A stretch of DNA of 64,000 nucleotides from JAVBPE01 sp031549865 (GTDB lineage Bacteria; Bacillota_I; Bacilli_A; Acholeplasmatales; Anaeroplasmataceae), in assembly GCA_031549865.1 (NCBI GenBank), contig JAVBPE010000018.1, positions 37,064 to 101,063 on the forward strand, written 5' to 3'. Positions within the stretch are counted from its first letter, which is position 1. Every line of letters starts with the position of its first letter. Below are positions 24,450-32,726 of this stretch, in pieces. The notes beneath the pieces are model-generated. The model was not told the origin of the DNA, made no database searches, and saw nothing but the letters and a program-made list of their open reading frames with translations. Position numbers and translations under genes: made by a program.

Positions 24450-26462
24450 ATGAACAACATACTAGATGCTTTAAAACAAATTGATGTATCAAAACTTTCA
24501 TATCAAGAATGGGTTAATGTTGGCATGGCGCTTAAAGCAGAAGGTTATGAGGTTTCAGTATGGGACTGCTGGAGTATGAATGACGCTCGCTACAAGAGTG
24601 GTGAGTGTGAAAGGAAATGGAGGACCTTTAGTGGTTCCTCCAATCCTATCTCTGGAGGCACAATAGTTCAAATGGCAAAAGCATCAGGATGGGTTCCGTA
24701 TTTCAAGACAAACAATGGACTAATGGAATGGGACGACATAATCGAATACGATGGTGATGGAACGATATTTGAACATACAACAACTAAAACTGCCGCAGAA
24801 CAATTAACTAGTTATTTAGAAATACTTTTTAAAGAAGACGAATATGTCGGATATGTGACAAATGATGTATGGCAAGACGCAGACGGCAAATGGATGCCTA
24901 GTAAAGGTGTGTTTGACAGAAAAGCAAAAGAGATTATTGAACTACTTAAAAAGCATCCTGAAGATATAGGCGCTGTCATAGGCGACTGGAAAGAAGAATG
25001 CGGTGCTTGGATTAGATTTAATCCGGTTGATGGCAGCGGTGTTAAAAACGAAAACATTAAAAGATTTACGTATGCACTAGTAGAATCAGACGATATGCCT
25101 ATTGCTGAGCAGGATGCAATATATCGAAAGTTAGAACTTCCTATTGCTTGCCTTGTTCATAGCGGCGGTAAAAGTCTGCATGCGATCGTTAAAGTGGATG
25201 CAAAAGATGCTGAGGAATACCGAAAAAGAGTTGATTATCTGTATGAATTTTTAGAGAAAAATGGACTTAAGGTAGATAAAGCAAATCGCAATCCATCAAG
25301 ACTTTCAAGGCTTCCAGGTGTTACAAGAAATGGTATAATGCAAGCTTTAATCGATACTAATATTGGTAGGCGCAACTGGATAGAATGGCTAGATTTTGCG
25401 GAAGGAATAGTAGATGAACTACCTGCACTTACATATTTAGACGAGGCTTTACTAAATCCGCCAAAGTTACCTGCTGAATTGATACAAGGTGTTTTAAGAG
25501 TAGGACATAAAATGCTTATTTCAGGTTCTTCAAAAGCAGGAAAAAGCTTCTTACTTATGGAACTGTGTATAGCATTATCCGAAGGTTCAAAGTGGCTAGG
25601 ATTTCAATGCAAAAAATCAAAGATATTATATGTTAATTTAGAAATAGATTCTGCAAGCTGTATTAATCGTTTTGCGGAAATATACAAGGCTTTAAAGATA
25701 ACACCAAAGCATAGCTGCGATATCGTACTTTGGAATTTACGTGGACGTGCAATGCCGTTAGACAAACTAGTTCCAAGACTTATCAGAAAAGTAAGCAATC
25801 AAGGATTTGATGCTGTTATTATTGATCCTATTTATAAAGTCATTATGGGGGACGAAAACAATGCCTCTGAAATGGGTGTTTTTTGTAATCAGTTCGATAA
25901 GATATGCAATGAAACTGGATGTGCAGCAATTTACTGCCATCATCATTCAAAAGGTGCGCAAGGTTTTAAAAAAGCAATGGATAGAGCATCTGGCTCTGGT
26001 GTATTTGCTAGAGATCCGGACGCACAGCTAGATATGATTCAGTTGGAAACAAGCGAGGAGTTTATTGCGGTCAATGCAGATGTTATGAACTCAACTGCAT
26101 GGCGATTAGAGAGTAGTTTACGTGAGTTTCCTAACTTCAAACCGGTTAACTTTTGGTTTGAGTATCCGATTCATAGAATTGACGATAAAGGCATACTTCA
26201 AAAGAATTTAGCTGAAGGTGATCCTAAGTCGAATCTAAATAAGAGTGGCAAACGAAATCAAACACCTGAATCAAGAAAAGAAGAATTTGACAATGCCTTT
26301 AGTATTTTAATTCAACCGGATGGAACTTGTAATGCTGCTGACTTGGCTGAATATATGAGCATTTCTGAGAGAACGGTAAGAGATAGAGTGAGCGAATTTA
26401 GCGCAGAATACGAAACTAAAAAAGGCATTATTACTAAGAAGAAATCTCTGGCGGAAAGGTAA
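24450..26462 (+). CDS. Phage primase-helicase protein (PriCT-like, primase-like and RecA-like domains)
   Basis: A 670-residue protein. The N-terminus (about 1-90; YQEWVNVGMALKAEGYEVSVWD, shown as YQEWVNVGMALK) matches the primase C-terminal PriCT-2 helical domain. A RepB/primase-like section follows (about 110-300; CLVHSGGKSLHAIVKVDA and RLSRLPGVTRNG). From about 340 there is a RecA-fold ATPase with Walker A ISGSSKAGKS and AIYCHHHSKG. The last 70 residues carry a winged-helix (LAEYMSISERTVRDRVSEF). It is the likely replication initiator/helicase. GGAGGAG precedes the ATG. Confidence 0.8.
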   Translation: MNNILDALKQIDVSKLSYQEWVNVGMALKAEGYEVSVWDCWSMNDARYKSGECERKWRTFSGSSNPISGGTIVQMAKASGWVPYFKTNNGLMEWDDIIEYDGDGTIFEHTTTKTAAEQLTSYLEILFKEDEYVGYVTNDVWQDADGKWMPSKGVFDRKAKEIIELLKKHPEDIGAVIGDWKEECGAWIRFNPVDGSGVKNENIKRFTYALVESDDMPIAEQDAIYRKLELPIACLVHSGGKSLHAIVKVDAKDAEEYRKRVDYLYEFLEKNGLKVDKANRNPSRLSRLPGVTRNGIMQALIDTNIGRRNWIEWLDFAEGIVDELPALTYLDEALLNPPKLPAELIQGVLRVGHKMLISGSSKAGKSFLLMELCIALSEGSKWLGFQCKKSKILYVNLEIDSASCINRFAEIYKALKITPKHSCDIVLWNLRGRAMPLDKLVPRLIRKVSNQGFDAVIIDPIYKVIMGDENNASEMGVFCNQFDKICNETGCAAIYCHHHSKGAQGFKKAMDRASGSGVFARDPDAQLDMIQLETSEEFIAVNADVMNSTAWRLESSLREFPNFKPVNFWFEYPIHRIDDKGILQKNLAEGDPKSNLNKSGKRNQTPESRKEEFDNAFSILIQPDGTCNAADLAEYMSISERTVRDRVSEFSAEYETKKGIITKKKSLAER

Positions 26463-26519
26463 ACCGGCAGCTGCCAAGAGTAAAAAATGCAATTTGGCAC
26501 AAAGGAAAAAATCACATAT

Positions 26520-26544
26520 CCGCCAGCTGGCAAAAAACTGGCGG
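26520..26544 (+). other. Hairpin downstream of the primase gene
   Basis: CCGCCAG (26520-26526) pairs with CTGGCGG (26538-26544). The word CTGGCGGAAAGG also occurs at the end of the primase gene. There is no T run, so it is more likely a protein or replication site than a terminator. Confidence 0.45.
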
Positions 26545-26576
26545 AAAGGGCTTATATATAGGTGTTGACACCAGCC

Positions 26577-26644
26577 GCTGACGCATCGTTTGTAGAATAG
26601 GGCCTAAAGCCAGCCCTATTCCAAACAAATGCATCAACGTCAGC
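26577..26644 (+). ncRNA. Rod-shaped structured RNA or DNA element upstream of rusA
   Basis: Four nested helices follow each other: GCTGACG/CGTCAGC, GCAT/ATGC, GTTTG/CAAAC and GAATAGGGC/GCCCTATTC around a 9-nt loop, about 25 pairs within 68 nt. It lies in the 218-nt gap between the primase and rusA, which otherwise holds only the CCGCCAG hairpin and a GGTGTTGACACC palindrome. It could be a regulatory RNA or a replication site. Confidence 0.6.
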
Positions 26645-26680
26645 CAGTGCCTTTCTGCAAAAAAAGAAACGGAGAAAAGT

Positions 26681-27094
26681 ATGAAAATATTTTTATTATT
26701 AGATCCACCGACAATTACTGCTCAAGAAAACAAAGTAGCAATAATTAAAAACAAACCGATATTCTATAAACCTGAAAAATTAAGACAGGCAAGAAATGAA
26801 CTCATAAAACACTTGCTGCCTTTTAAACCAGATAAACCGATGGAAGGCCCAATCAGACTTGAAGTTATATGGAGGTTTCCAAAAGGCAAAACACACAGAC
26901 ACTTTGAATGGAAAGTGACGAAGCCTGATACTGATAATCTAGAAAAAATGTTAAAGGATTGTATGACTGAAGTTGGATTTTGGATTGATGATGCACAGGT
27001 GGTTGTTGAGCACGTTGAAAAGTTATGGTCAGACGAGCCATGTGGAATATCTATTGAAATTGAGGTGTTAAAAAATTATAAGGAGGAATTGTAA
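26681..27094 (+). CDS. rusA: RusA-type Holliday junction resolvase
   Basis: A 137-residue RusA family endonuclease. The conserved acidic residues are visible in KPDTDNLEKMLKDCM and FWIDDAQVV, together with the PEKLRQARNEL and IWRFPKGKTHRH regions. RusA cuts four-way junctions formed during phage replication and recombination. ACGGAGAAAAG precedes the ATG. The stop overlaps the next gene's start by one base, and length is normal for the family. Confidence 0.88.
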   Translation: MKIFLLLDPPTITAQENKVAIIKNKPIFYKPEKLRQARNELIKHLLPFKPDKPMEGPIRLEVIWRFPKGKTHRHFEWKVTKPDTDNLEKMLKDCMTEVGFWIDDAQVVVEHVEKLWSDEPCGISIEIEVLKNYKEEL

Positions 27095-27522
27095 TGAAAG
27101 CTAAAGAATATTTAAGCAGACCACACTATATGGAAATAAGGGTAAAACAAATGCAAGCAGAGATAGCTGAATATAAAAGATTAGCTTCTTCAATTCCTGG
27201 ATGTAGTTTTGATAGGATACTTGTTGATGGAACAAGACAAAACGATGCGCCGTTTGTTAAATGGATATATAAAGCAATTGACCGAGAAAAACAAATGAAT
27301 GAGCTAATTAATAAATTACCGTTTGTTAAAGGTGAAACTATCTCAGTTATAGACGAGATTGAAAATTCAGATTACAAAATGGTTTTGCTGTACAAATACA
27401 TAGATTGGTTAAGTTGGAGTGAGATTGCATCAAAAATGTATTATTCAACTGCAACAATTAGAAGATGGCACGATAAGGCAATAACGCTAATTAAAGTATC
27501 AATAAAAAATGAGCAGGTATGA
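27094..27522 (+). CDS. DUF1492/ArpU-like late transcription regulator
   Basis: A 142-residue protein starting MKAKEYLSRPHYMEIRVKQM, the characteristic N-terminus of Bacillota phage DUF1492 proteins. The C-terminal 60 residues are a sigma region 4-like helix-turn-helix (VLLYKYIDWLSWSEIASKMY, then TATIRRWHDKAI). ArpU/RinA-type proteins activate phage late genes. It ends the early operon and is followed by a terminator, consistent with that role. Confidence 0.75.
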   Translation: MKAKEYLSRPHYMEIRVKQMQAEIAEYKRLASSIPGCSFDRILVDGTRQNDAPFVKWIYKAIDREKQMNELINKLPFVKGETISVIDEIENSDYKMVLLYKYIDWLSWSEIASKMYYSTATIRRWHDKAITLIKVSIKNEQV

Positions 27523-27593
27523 GCAAGGCTGAATAATTGTGAGATTGTCAAGAGTGTGATATCATTATAATAGGCGAAAGCTATAGATAATGC

Positions 27594-27628
27594 AGGCTCT
27601 GGAGGAGAAATCTTCGAGGGCTTTTTTA
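27594..27628 (+). terminator. Terminator after the ArpU-like gene
   Basis: AGGCTCT(GGAGGA) pairs with (TCTTCG)AGGGCT around GAAA and is followed by TTTTTT. Confidence 0.7.
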
Positions 27629-27640
27629 ATGCAAAAATCA

Positions 27641-27661
27641 AGGAAACTTGTTAGGTTTCCT
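27641..27661 (-). terminator. Terminator of the minus-strand 63-aa gene
   Basis: AGGAAAC pairs with GGTTTCCT. Read on the minus strand, the hairpin is followed by TTGATTTTTG. Confidence 0.55.
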
Positions 27662-27670
27662 GATCTTAGA

Positions 27671-27862
27671 CTACTGTTCAAGAGATTTAATTTCTTGAGA
27701 ATCTTTAATTTGATTCACTTTTGAAATTAACCACTTAGCAATTGCTCTTAGTTGGCTATGACTAACTTTCAGAATAACATTATCGTTATGCTGAAGGTAA
27801 CAAGCGTCAAAGTCAGCTTTGATAGCATAGTTCTTAATCTTGAGCTCAAAGATTGTGTTCAT
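27671..27862 (-). CDS. Minus-strand 63-aa protein, unknown function
   Basis: This small gene opposes all its neighbours. Support for it being real: on the minus strand AAAGGAG stands about 9 nt before the ATG at 27862, it is followed by a plausible terminator, and it fills a gap without plus-strand genes. The protein starts MNTIFELKIKNYAIKADFD and has a compact alpha/beta look. An inverted-repeat segment (GCGAACATATCGC, 27891-27903) lies upstream. It might be a small regulator or toxin component. No family recognised. Confidence 0.55.
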   Translation of the reverse strand: MNTIFELKIKNYAIKADFDACYLQHNDNVILKVSHSQLRAIAKWLISKVNQIKDSQEIKSLEQ

Positions 27863-27987
27863 TTGAAATTTCTCCTTTCAATTATTAGGGCGAACATATC
27901 GCTCTATAATAGGCCTTGTAAATTCTGCGAATGCTCTCCATTACAGTAGTTATAAAAAATGCGAGACAATATAAGGAGGTTCTGAAT

Positions 27988-28341
27988 ATGCCTTACAAAG
28001 CAAAAAAGCCTTGCGCTATGCAAGGTTGTCCTAACTTAACAAATGAAGCTTATTGCGAAACGCATAAAGCTTTAAGACAAAAACAATACGATCAATTTAA
28101 TAGAACTCCAGATCATGACAAAAAGTATGGTAACAATTGGCGCAGGATTAGAAACATTTATGTAAAGCACCATCCAGTATGTGAACGCTGCTTAAAGGAA
28201 GGACGAGTTACTCCGGTTGAGGAAGTGCATCACATTGTACCGTTATCAAGTGGAGGAAATAATAAGTTCACTAACCTGATGTCTCTGTGTCAGTCTTGTC
28301 ATACTAAAACTCATTACGAACTTGGTGACAGGAATGGGTAG
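27988..28341 (+). CDS. HNH endonuclease next to the terminase
   Basis: A 117-residue HNH nuclease starting at ATG 27988 behind AAGGAGG. It has a zinc-binding CAMQGCPNL...YCETH start, then CERCLKEGRV, the HNH core VEEVHHIVPLSSGGNNKFTN (about 81-100) and CQSCHTKTHY. HNH proteins beside the terminase small subunit assist cos cleavage and packaging in HK97-like phages. Here the terminase gene is displaced by about 1 kb because a foreign gene lies between them. Confidence 0.9.
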   Translation: MPYKAKKPCAMQGCPNLTNEAYCETHKALRQKQYDQFNRTPDHDKKYGNNWRRIRNIYVKHHPVCERCLKEGRVTPVEEVHHIVPLSSGGNNKFTNLMSLCQSCHTKTHYELGDRNG

Positions 28342-28429
28342 GGGGATGCAAATCTCTAAAGAAGTTTATATAAACACCGAGCGTGGGGTTTCGTGCGAAT
28401 TTTTTTCATTTCAAAGGGGGTATTAACCT

Positions 28430-28457
28430 TTGAGATATCTACAAAATATGATATAAT
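28430..28457 (+). promoter_or_regulatory. Promoter of the HEPN-like cargo gene
   Basis: TTGAGA (28430-28435) and TATAAT (28452-28457), spacing 16, lie 29 nt before the gene. A dedicated promoter in the middle of the late operon marks the gene as a lysogenically expressed insertion. Confidence 0.7.
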
Positions 28458-28485
28458 TTTGTTAATTGAAAAGAGGATATTTATA

Positions 28486-29277
28486 ATGAAATTAATAACT
28501 GATACGAAGCAAATAATTGAATACTTAAAATTAAATCAACATACTAATATTGTTCCGTTTGATACAAGTTATTTTGGATGCACTCACATGTCTGATATAG
28601 CACTTATAGATGAGGCTCTGAAAAAATTAGATCAAGATAAGATTCTAATATATAATGGAAAAGATATACAGTTTAATATCAGTGATATTCTTAAATATGA
28701 AGAATTCTATAATGTAAGAATGGAATTGGATAAACTTTATTGGTTCTTAATGCAATCATTAAGCGATGCTTATTGTGTCAAGCACTTTAAGCAAGTTAAG
28801 TTTACTACTTACATTACTAGAGAGGTAATGAATTCTTGTATTTATAATTTTTCTTCTGTTGTTTCCATAGCAATTAATAAAATTTTTAAAGATAATAATG
28901 GAAAGTACAAAATAGAAGACATTGCATCTACAGTCAGAAAATATTTAAAGAATTACCTGCTAACAAATGATTTGAAAACTGCAAAAACATTGAAAACTAA
29001 TTTTTCGACATTTTCAGCAAGTGTTAATAATAAGATACAAGATTTCAATGATTATAGAGATACACTTTTTGCACATAGTGATAAGGATATAATGTTAAAG
29101 GTAGAAAATGTTGACATTAATTCCGCAACGGATATTTTGAAGAAATGCTTAGATTATTGTGTTTCGCTTATTAATCTAATTGATGATAATAAAATATCGA
29201 ATGAGCATATAGAAAACGAACTTAAGGATCGTGATTTAAAAGCTAATTATTTTTCAGCACAACTTATCAGAAAGTAA
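28486..29277 (+). CDS. HEPN-like cargo protein (candidate abortive-infection gene)
   Basis: A 263-residue, largely helical protein starting at ATG 28486 behind AAGAGGA. Near residue 195-204 it carries NDYRDTLFAHSDKD, which fits the R-x(4-6)-H motif and the 'YRD...AHxD' look of HEPN/AbiU2-like RNases. It has its own promoter and its own terminator and separates the HNH gene from the terminase, a place where phages accept morons. It has lower GC than the flanking late genes. Family membership is a motif-level inference; a non-enzymatic HEPN-like helical domain remains possible. Confidence 0.55.
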   Translation: MKLITDTKQIIEYLKLNQHTNIVPFDTSYFGCTHMSDIALIDEALKKLDQDKILIYNGKDIQFNISDILKYEEFYNVRMELDKLYWFLMQSLSDAYCVKHFKQVKFTTYITREVMNSCIYNFSSVVSIAINKIFKDNNGKYKIEDIASTVRKYLKNYLLTNDLKTAKTLKTNFSTFSASVNNKIQDFNDYRDTLFAHSDKDIMLKVENVDINSATDILKKCLDYCVSLINLIDDNKISNEHIENELKDRDLKANYFSAQLIRK

Positions 29278-29296
29278 TAGAATAAACAACAATAAG

Positions 29297-29318
29297 GCTC
29301 ACAGAAATGTGGGCTTTT
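29297..29318 (+). terminator. Terminator of the HEPN-like gene
   Basis: GCTCACA pairs with TGTGGGC around a GAAA tetraloop and is followed by TTTT. Confidence 0.75.
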
Positions 29319-29346
29319 ATTATGCCAAAAATCAGGAGGTGGTTAG

Positions 29347-29886
29347 ATGGCAAAAGACGGAACAGCAAGAGGTGGTGCCAGAATCGGTAGTGGTAAGAAA
29401 CCAACCACCAAAAAGAAAACCGAAATATTAAATACTGCCTTTGCTGATGTAGAAGATTTTGCTGCACCTGACGATATTATTGGTGTAGACGTTCCACCGA
29501 TAAAGGATTACTTAAAATCAAAGCAAAAAAACGGTAAAGATTTTTATGCGGAAGAAATCTACAACACAACATTTCTTTGGCTTAAGAAAAGAGGTTGTGA
29601 AAAACTTATAAGCATTCAACTTTTAGAACAATATACGATGTCAGTTTCACGATGGATTCAGTGTGAAGAAGCAATATCTGAATTTGGATTTTTAGCAAAG
29701 CATCCAACAACCGGTAATGCAATAGCCAGTCCATACGTGCAAATGAGCCAAGCATATATGAAGCAAATTACTCAGGTATGGTATCAGATTTATCAAGTTA
29801 TAAAAGATAACGGAAATGCAGATATCGACGAACTTGATCCACAAGATATTATGATGGAAAAGTTATTGAAAACAAAACGAGAATAG
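29347..29886 (+). CDS. Phage terminase small subunit (P27-like)
   Basis: A 179-residue protein with the typical start MAKDGTARGGARIGSGKKP and a helical DNA-binding core, including LLEQYTMSVSRWIQCEEAI and SPYVQMSQAYMKQ, as in P27-family small terminases. It recognises the packaging site and loads the large subunit. AGGAGGTGG precedes the ATG. The large subunit gene is not adjacent: metK, a methyltransferase gene and a DUF4314 gene lie between, an order seen in Bacillota siphophages. Confidence 0.82.
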   Translation: MAKDGTARGGARIGSGKKPTTKKKTEILNTAFADVEDFAAPDDIIGVDVPPIKDYLKSKQKNGKDFYAEEIYNTTFLWLKKRGCEKLISIQLLEQYTMSVSRWIQCEEAISEFGFLAKHPTTGNAIASPYVQMSQAYMKQITQVWYQIYQVIKDNGNADIDELDPQDIMMEKLLKTKRE

Positions 29887-29896
29887 GAGAAATAAA

Positions 29897-30934
29897 ATGA
29901 GATTATTTTCAACAGAACAAATAAGTAAATATCACCCAGATAAATACGCAGACCAAATAAGCGATGCAATATTAACTGAGTGTTTATCGCAAGACGAAAA
30001 TAGCCATTGCGGAATCGAAACAATGGTAAAAGATAACACAGTTGTACTAGGTGGCGAAATAACATCAAATGCTGTTGTAGATTATGAAGAAGTTGTAAAG
30101 AGAGTTGCAAACAAACTAGGCTACTCGGTAGATAAGATAATTAACTTAATTGGTAAGCAATCGCAAGAGATTAACAAAGCAGTGGAGTCAGATATAGAAA
30201 TTGGCGCTGGTGATCAAGGGACAATGTTTGGTTATGCTACAAGTGAAACGGCATCTAAATTGCCTTTTGGCTTTGACTTAGCAAACAAGATTATAAAAGA
30301 AATAGAAATTGATGTGGAATTAAACCCCGATACGATATTAGTTGGCGATGCAAAAACACAAGTCACTGTTGACTTAGATAAAGAACCCGACATTAATTCT
30401 GTTGTCAGCGTTTTAGTTTCAGTTTGTCACAAAGAGCATGTTGGTATTGATAGTGTCAAAGATTATGTCAAAGCAATTATATCAAGATTGTTTGAAGGTT
30501 ATGAAGTACCTGAATTAATAATCAACCCAAGTGGCTTATGGAAGATTGGTGGACCAACTGCCGATTGTGGCTTGACAGGTCGAAAGATTGTGTGTGACCA
30601 ATATGGAGGATACTGCGCAGTTGGTGGTGGCGCATTTTCTGGTAAAGATCCAAGTAAGGTTGATAGAAGTGCATCATATATGGCGAGATACATTGCTTGT
30701 AATTTACTAGAAGTTCATAAGCTTAAGTGGTGCGAGGTTCAACTGGCATATGCTATTGGTATTTCTGAGCCTGTATCAATTTCTATCAAGAATGATCGTG
30801 GATTAGATTTAGTAAATGAAGTAAGAAGTACTTATCCATTAACCCCAAGAGGAATTATCAATAAGCTTGGACTTTTAACTAAAGATTATGAAAAGATAGC
30901 TGAAGGTTGCCACTACAGAGAGGATGCAATATGA
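29897..30934 (+). CDS. metK: Phage-encoded S-adenosylmethionine synthetase
   Basis: A 345-residue MetK that makes S-adenosylmethionine from methionine and ATP. Canonical motifs are present: KYHPDKYADQISD near the start, GAGDQGTMFGYA (about 97-108) and GGGAFSGKDPSKVDRS (about 241-256). It is some 40-50 residues shorter than host enzymes. It overlaps the following methyltransferase gene by four bases (ATGA), so the two are translationally coupled. It presumably supplies methyl donor for phage DNA methylation or offsets SAM-degrading defences. Confidence 0.92.
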   Translation: MRLFSTEQISKYHPDKYADQISDAILTECLSQDENSHCGIETMVKDNTVVLGGEITSNAVVDYEEVVKRVANKLGYSVDKIINLIGKQSQEINKAVESDIEIGAGDQGTMFGYATSETASKLPFGFDLANKIIKEIEIDVELNPDTILVGDAKTQVTVDLDKEPDINSVVSVLVSVCHKEHVGIDSVKDYVKAIISRLFEGYEVPELIINPSGLWKIGGPTADCGLTGRKIVCDQYGGYCAVGGGAFSGKDPSKVDRSASYMARYIACNLLEVHKLKWCEVQLAYAIGISEPVSISIKNDRGLDLVNEVRSTYPLTPRGIINKLGLLTKDYEKIAEGCHYREDAI

Positions 30935-32190
30935 AAACAACAACACAAATGTCACTAATAAGTGTTGATAAATTAATTCCGTATATTAACAATGCAAGGA
31001 CGCATTCGCCTGAACAAATAAAGAAATTGCGTTCAAGCATACGTGAGTTTGGGTTCATTAACCCAGTAATAATTGATAAAGATTGCAATATCATAGCTGG
31101 ACATGGTAGAGTGCTTGCCGCTAAGGACGAAGGAATAAGTGAAGTTCCTTGTGTACTTGTAGATTACTTAACTGATGCGCAAAAGAAAGCTTACATATTA
31201 GCGGATAATCGAATGGCATTAGATGCCGGTTGGGATGAAGAATTATTAAAGGTAGAACTTGAATCACTTGAAGGTGAAGCATTTGATTTATCACTTACAG
31301 GGTTTGATACCAAAGAAATATCTGATCTTTTTAAGATAGATAGTGAAGTTGAAGATGATGATTACGATTTATCAAAAGCTCTAGAAAAAGCAGCCTTTGT
31401 TGAAAAAGGTGATAGATGGATTGTTGGAAGACACGTTCTTTATTGTGGTGATGCCACAAGTGAAGAAGATGTTAACAAAATGATGGATGGCAAAAAAGCA
31501 AATCTTATCTTGACTGATCCACCTTATGGAGTTAGTTTTAAATCTGCTAGTGGACTAACCATAAAAAACGATTCAATGAAAAATGAGGAATTTTACAACT
31601 TCTTACTTGCAGCATTTAAGAATATGGTTAATAACTCAGAGGCAGGAGTAAGTGCATATGTTTTTCATGCTGACACAGAAGGTTTGAACTTTAGATCAGC
31701 GTTTGTAAATGCAGGATTGCATCTTGCAGGATGTTGCATTTGGGTAAAGGACAGTCTAGTACTCGGAAGGTCAGATTACCAGTGGCAACACGAGCCTTGC
31801 TTATTTGGCTTTCTACAAAACGGCAAACATAGTTGGTACTCAGATAGAAAACAAACTACAATATGGAATTTCAAAAAGCCAAAGAGAAATGAAAATCACC
31901 CGACATCAAAACCACTTGACCTGCTTTCGTATCCGATTAAAAATTCCTCACAAGAAAATGCAATAGTTGTAGATACCTTTGGAGGTTCTGGTTCAACGCT
32001 TATCGCTTGCGAGTTGTCTAATAGAATATGTTACACAATGGAACTTGACGAGAAGTACGCATCGGTAATCCTAAGAAGATATGTAGAAAACACTAATGAC
32101 ATGGATGGTGTTTACTGTATCCGTAATGGTGCTAAGCATTCTTATGATAGTTTAGTAAAGCAAGTTGAAAACCAAAACTTATCAAATTAG
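30931..32190 (+). CDS. ParB-like nuclease/DNA methyltransferase fusion
   Basis: A 419-residue protein. Residues 8-100 are a ParB/Srx-like domain (YINNARTHSPEQIKKLRSSI, IIAGHGRVLAAK, LADNRMA). Residues 170-400 are a beta-class N4/N6 DNA methyltransferase with catalytic TDPPYGVSF (about 195) and SAM motif VDTFGGSGSTL (about 349). The ATG at 30931 overlaps the metK stop. Such proteins methylate phage DNA and so protect it from host restriction. This enzyme is independent of the type I system at the left of the element. Confidence 0.9.
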   Translation: MKTTTQMSLISVDKLIPYINNARTHSPEQIKKLRSSIREFGFINPVIIDKDCNIIAGHGRVLAAKDEGISEVPCVLVDYLTDAQKKAYILADNRMALDAGWDEELLKVELESLEGEAFDLSLTGFDTKEISDLFKIDSEVEDDDYDLSKALEKAAFVEKGDRWIVGRHVLYCGDATSEEDVNKMMDGKKANLILTDPPYGVSFKSASGLTIKNDSMKNEEFYNFLLAAFKNMVNNSEAGVSAYVFHADTEGLNFRSAFVNAGLHLAGCCIWVKDSLVLGRSDYQWQHEPCLFGFLQNGKHSWYSDRKQTTIWNFKKPKRNENHPTSKPLDLLSYPIKNSSQENAIVVDTFGGSGSTLIACELSNRICYTMELDEKYASVILRRYVENTNDMDGVYCIRNGAKHSYDSLVKQVENQNLSN

Positions 32191-32197
32191 TATCAAT

Positions 32198-32224
32198 TTG
32201 TTGTCGCAAATGACTTGCTATAAT
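32198..32224 (+). promoter_or_regulatory. Possible promoter before the DUF4314 gene
   Basis: TTGTTG and TGCTATAAT (extended -10) with 15-nt spacing lie in an 80-nt gap in the late region. Confidence 0.45.
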
Positions 32225-32270
32225 TTCGATTTAGAGTGATATATATACTACCTTTAAAGGAGGGCTATCT

Positions 32271-32660
32271 ATGAGAAAAGAACTATTAGAAAAAATTAAG
32301 AAAGAGTATCCAATAGGGACTAGAATAGAACTAGTTGAAATGAACGATATTCAAGCGCCGCCAGTTGGAACAAAAGGTACAGTAAGAGGTGTTGACGATA
32401 TTGGTTCAATTTTAGTAAATTGGGATAATGGCAGCACATTAAACCTTTTTCACCAAGAAGACCTATGCAGGATAATCGAAAGGCTTTGTCCAAAATGTGG
32501 TAATCTTTATTCTGAACCACCGGCAATATCACGAGCGGATAATGAAACGCTTATTTGTCCGGAATGCGGCACGAGAGAATCTTTGGATAAACTAAGGATA
32601 AGCAAAGACAAGCAGGACAAATTGCTTTCGATGGCTGCAAAATTCAAAGAAAATAAGTAA
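32271..32660 (+). CDS. DUF4314 protein with C-terminal zinc ribbon
   Basis: A 129-residue protein. Residues 10-65 match the DUF4314 beta-barrel (GTRIELVEMNDIQAPPVGTK, then TVRGVDDIGSILVNWDNGS). A zinc ribbon follows (CPKCGN...CPECG, about 72-102). AAAGGAGGG precedes the ATG. The protein is common beside phage terminase and methyltransferase genes in Bacillota. Its function is not known; nucleic-acid binding is a reasonable guess. Confidence 0.75.
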   Translation: MRKELLEKIKKEYPIGTRIELVEMNDIQAPPVGTKGTVRGVDDIGSILVNWDNGSTLNLFHQEDLCRIIERLCPKCGNLYSEPPAISRADNETLICPECGTRESLDKLRISKDKQDKLLSMAAKFKENK

Positions 32661-32726
32661 ATAGCAAAAAGCAAGAGGATTCCATCGGGAGTCCTTTTCT
32701 CATAAATAAACATGGAGGTGGAGTTT

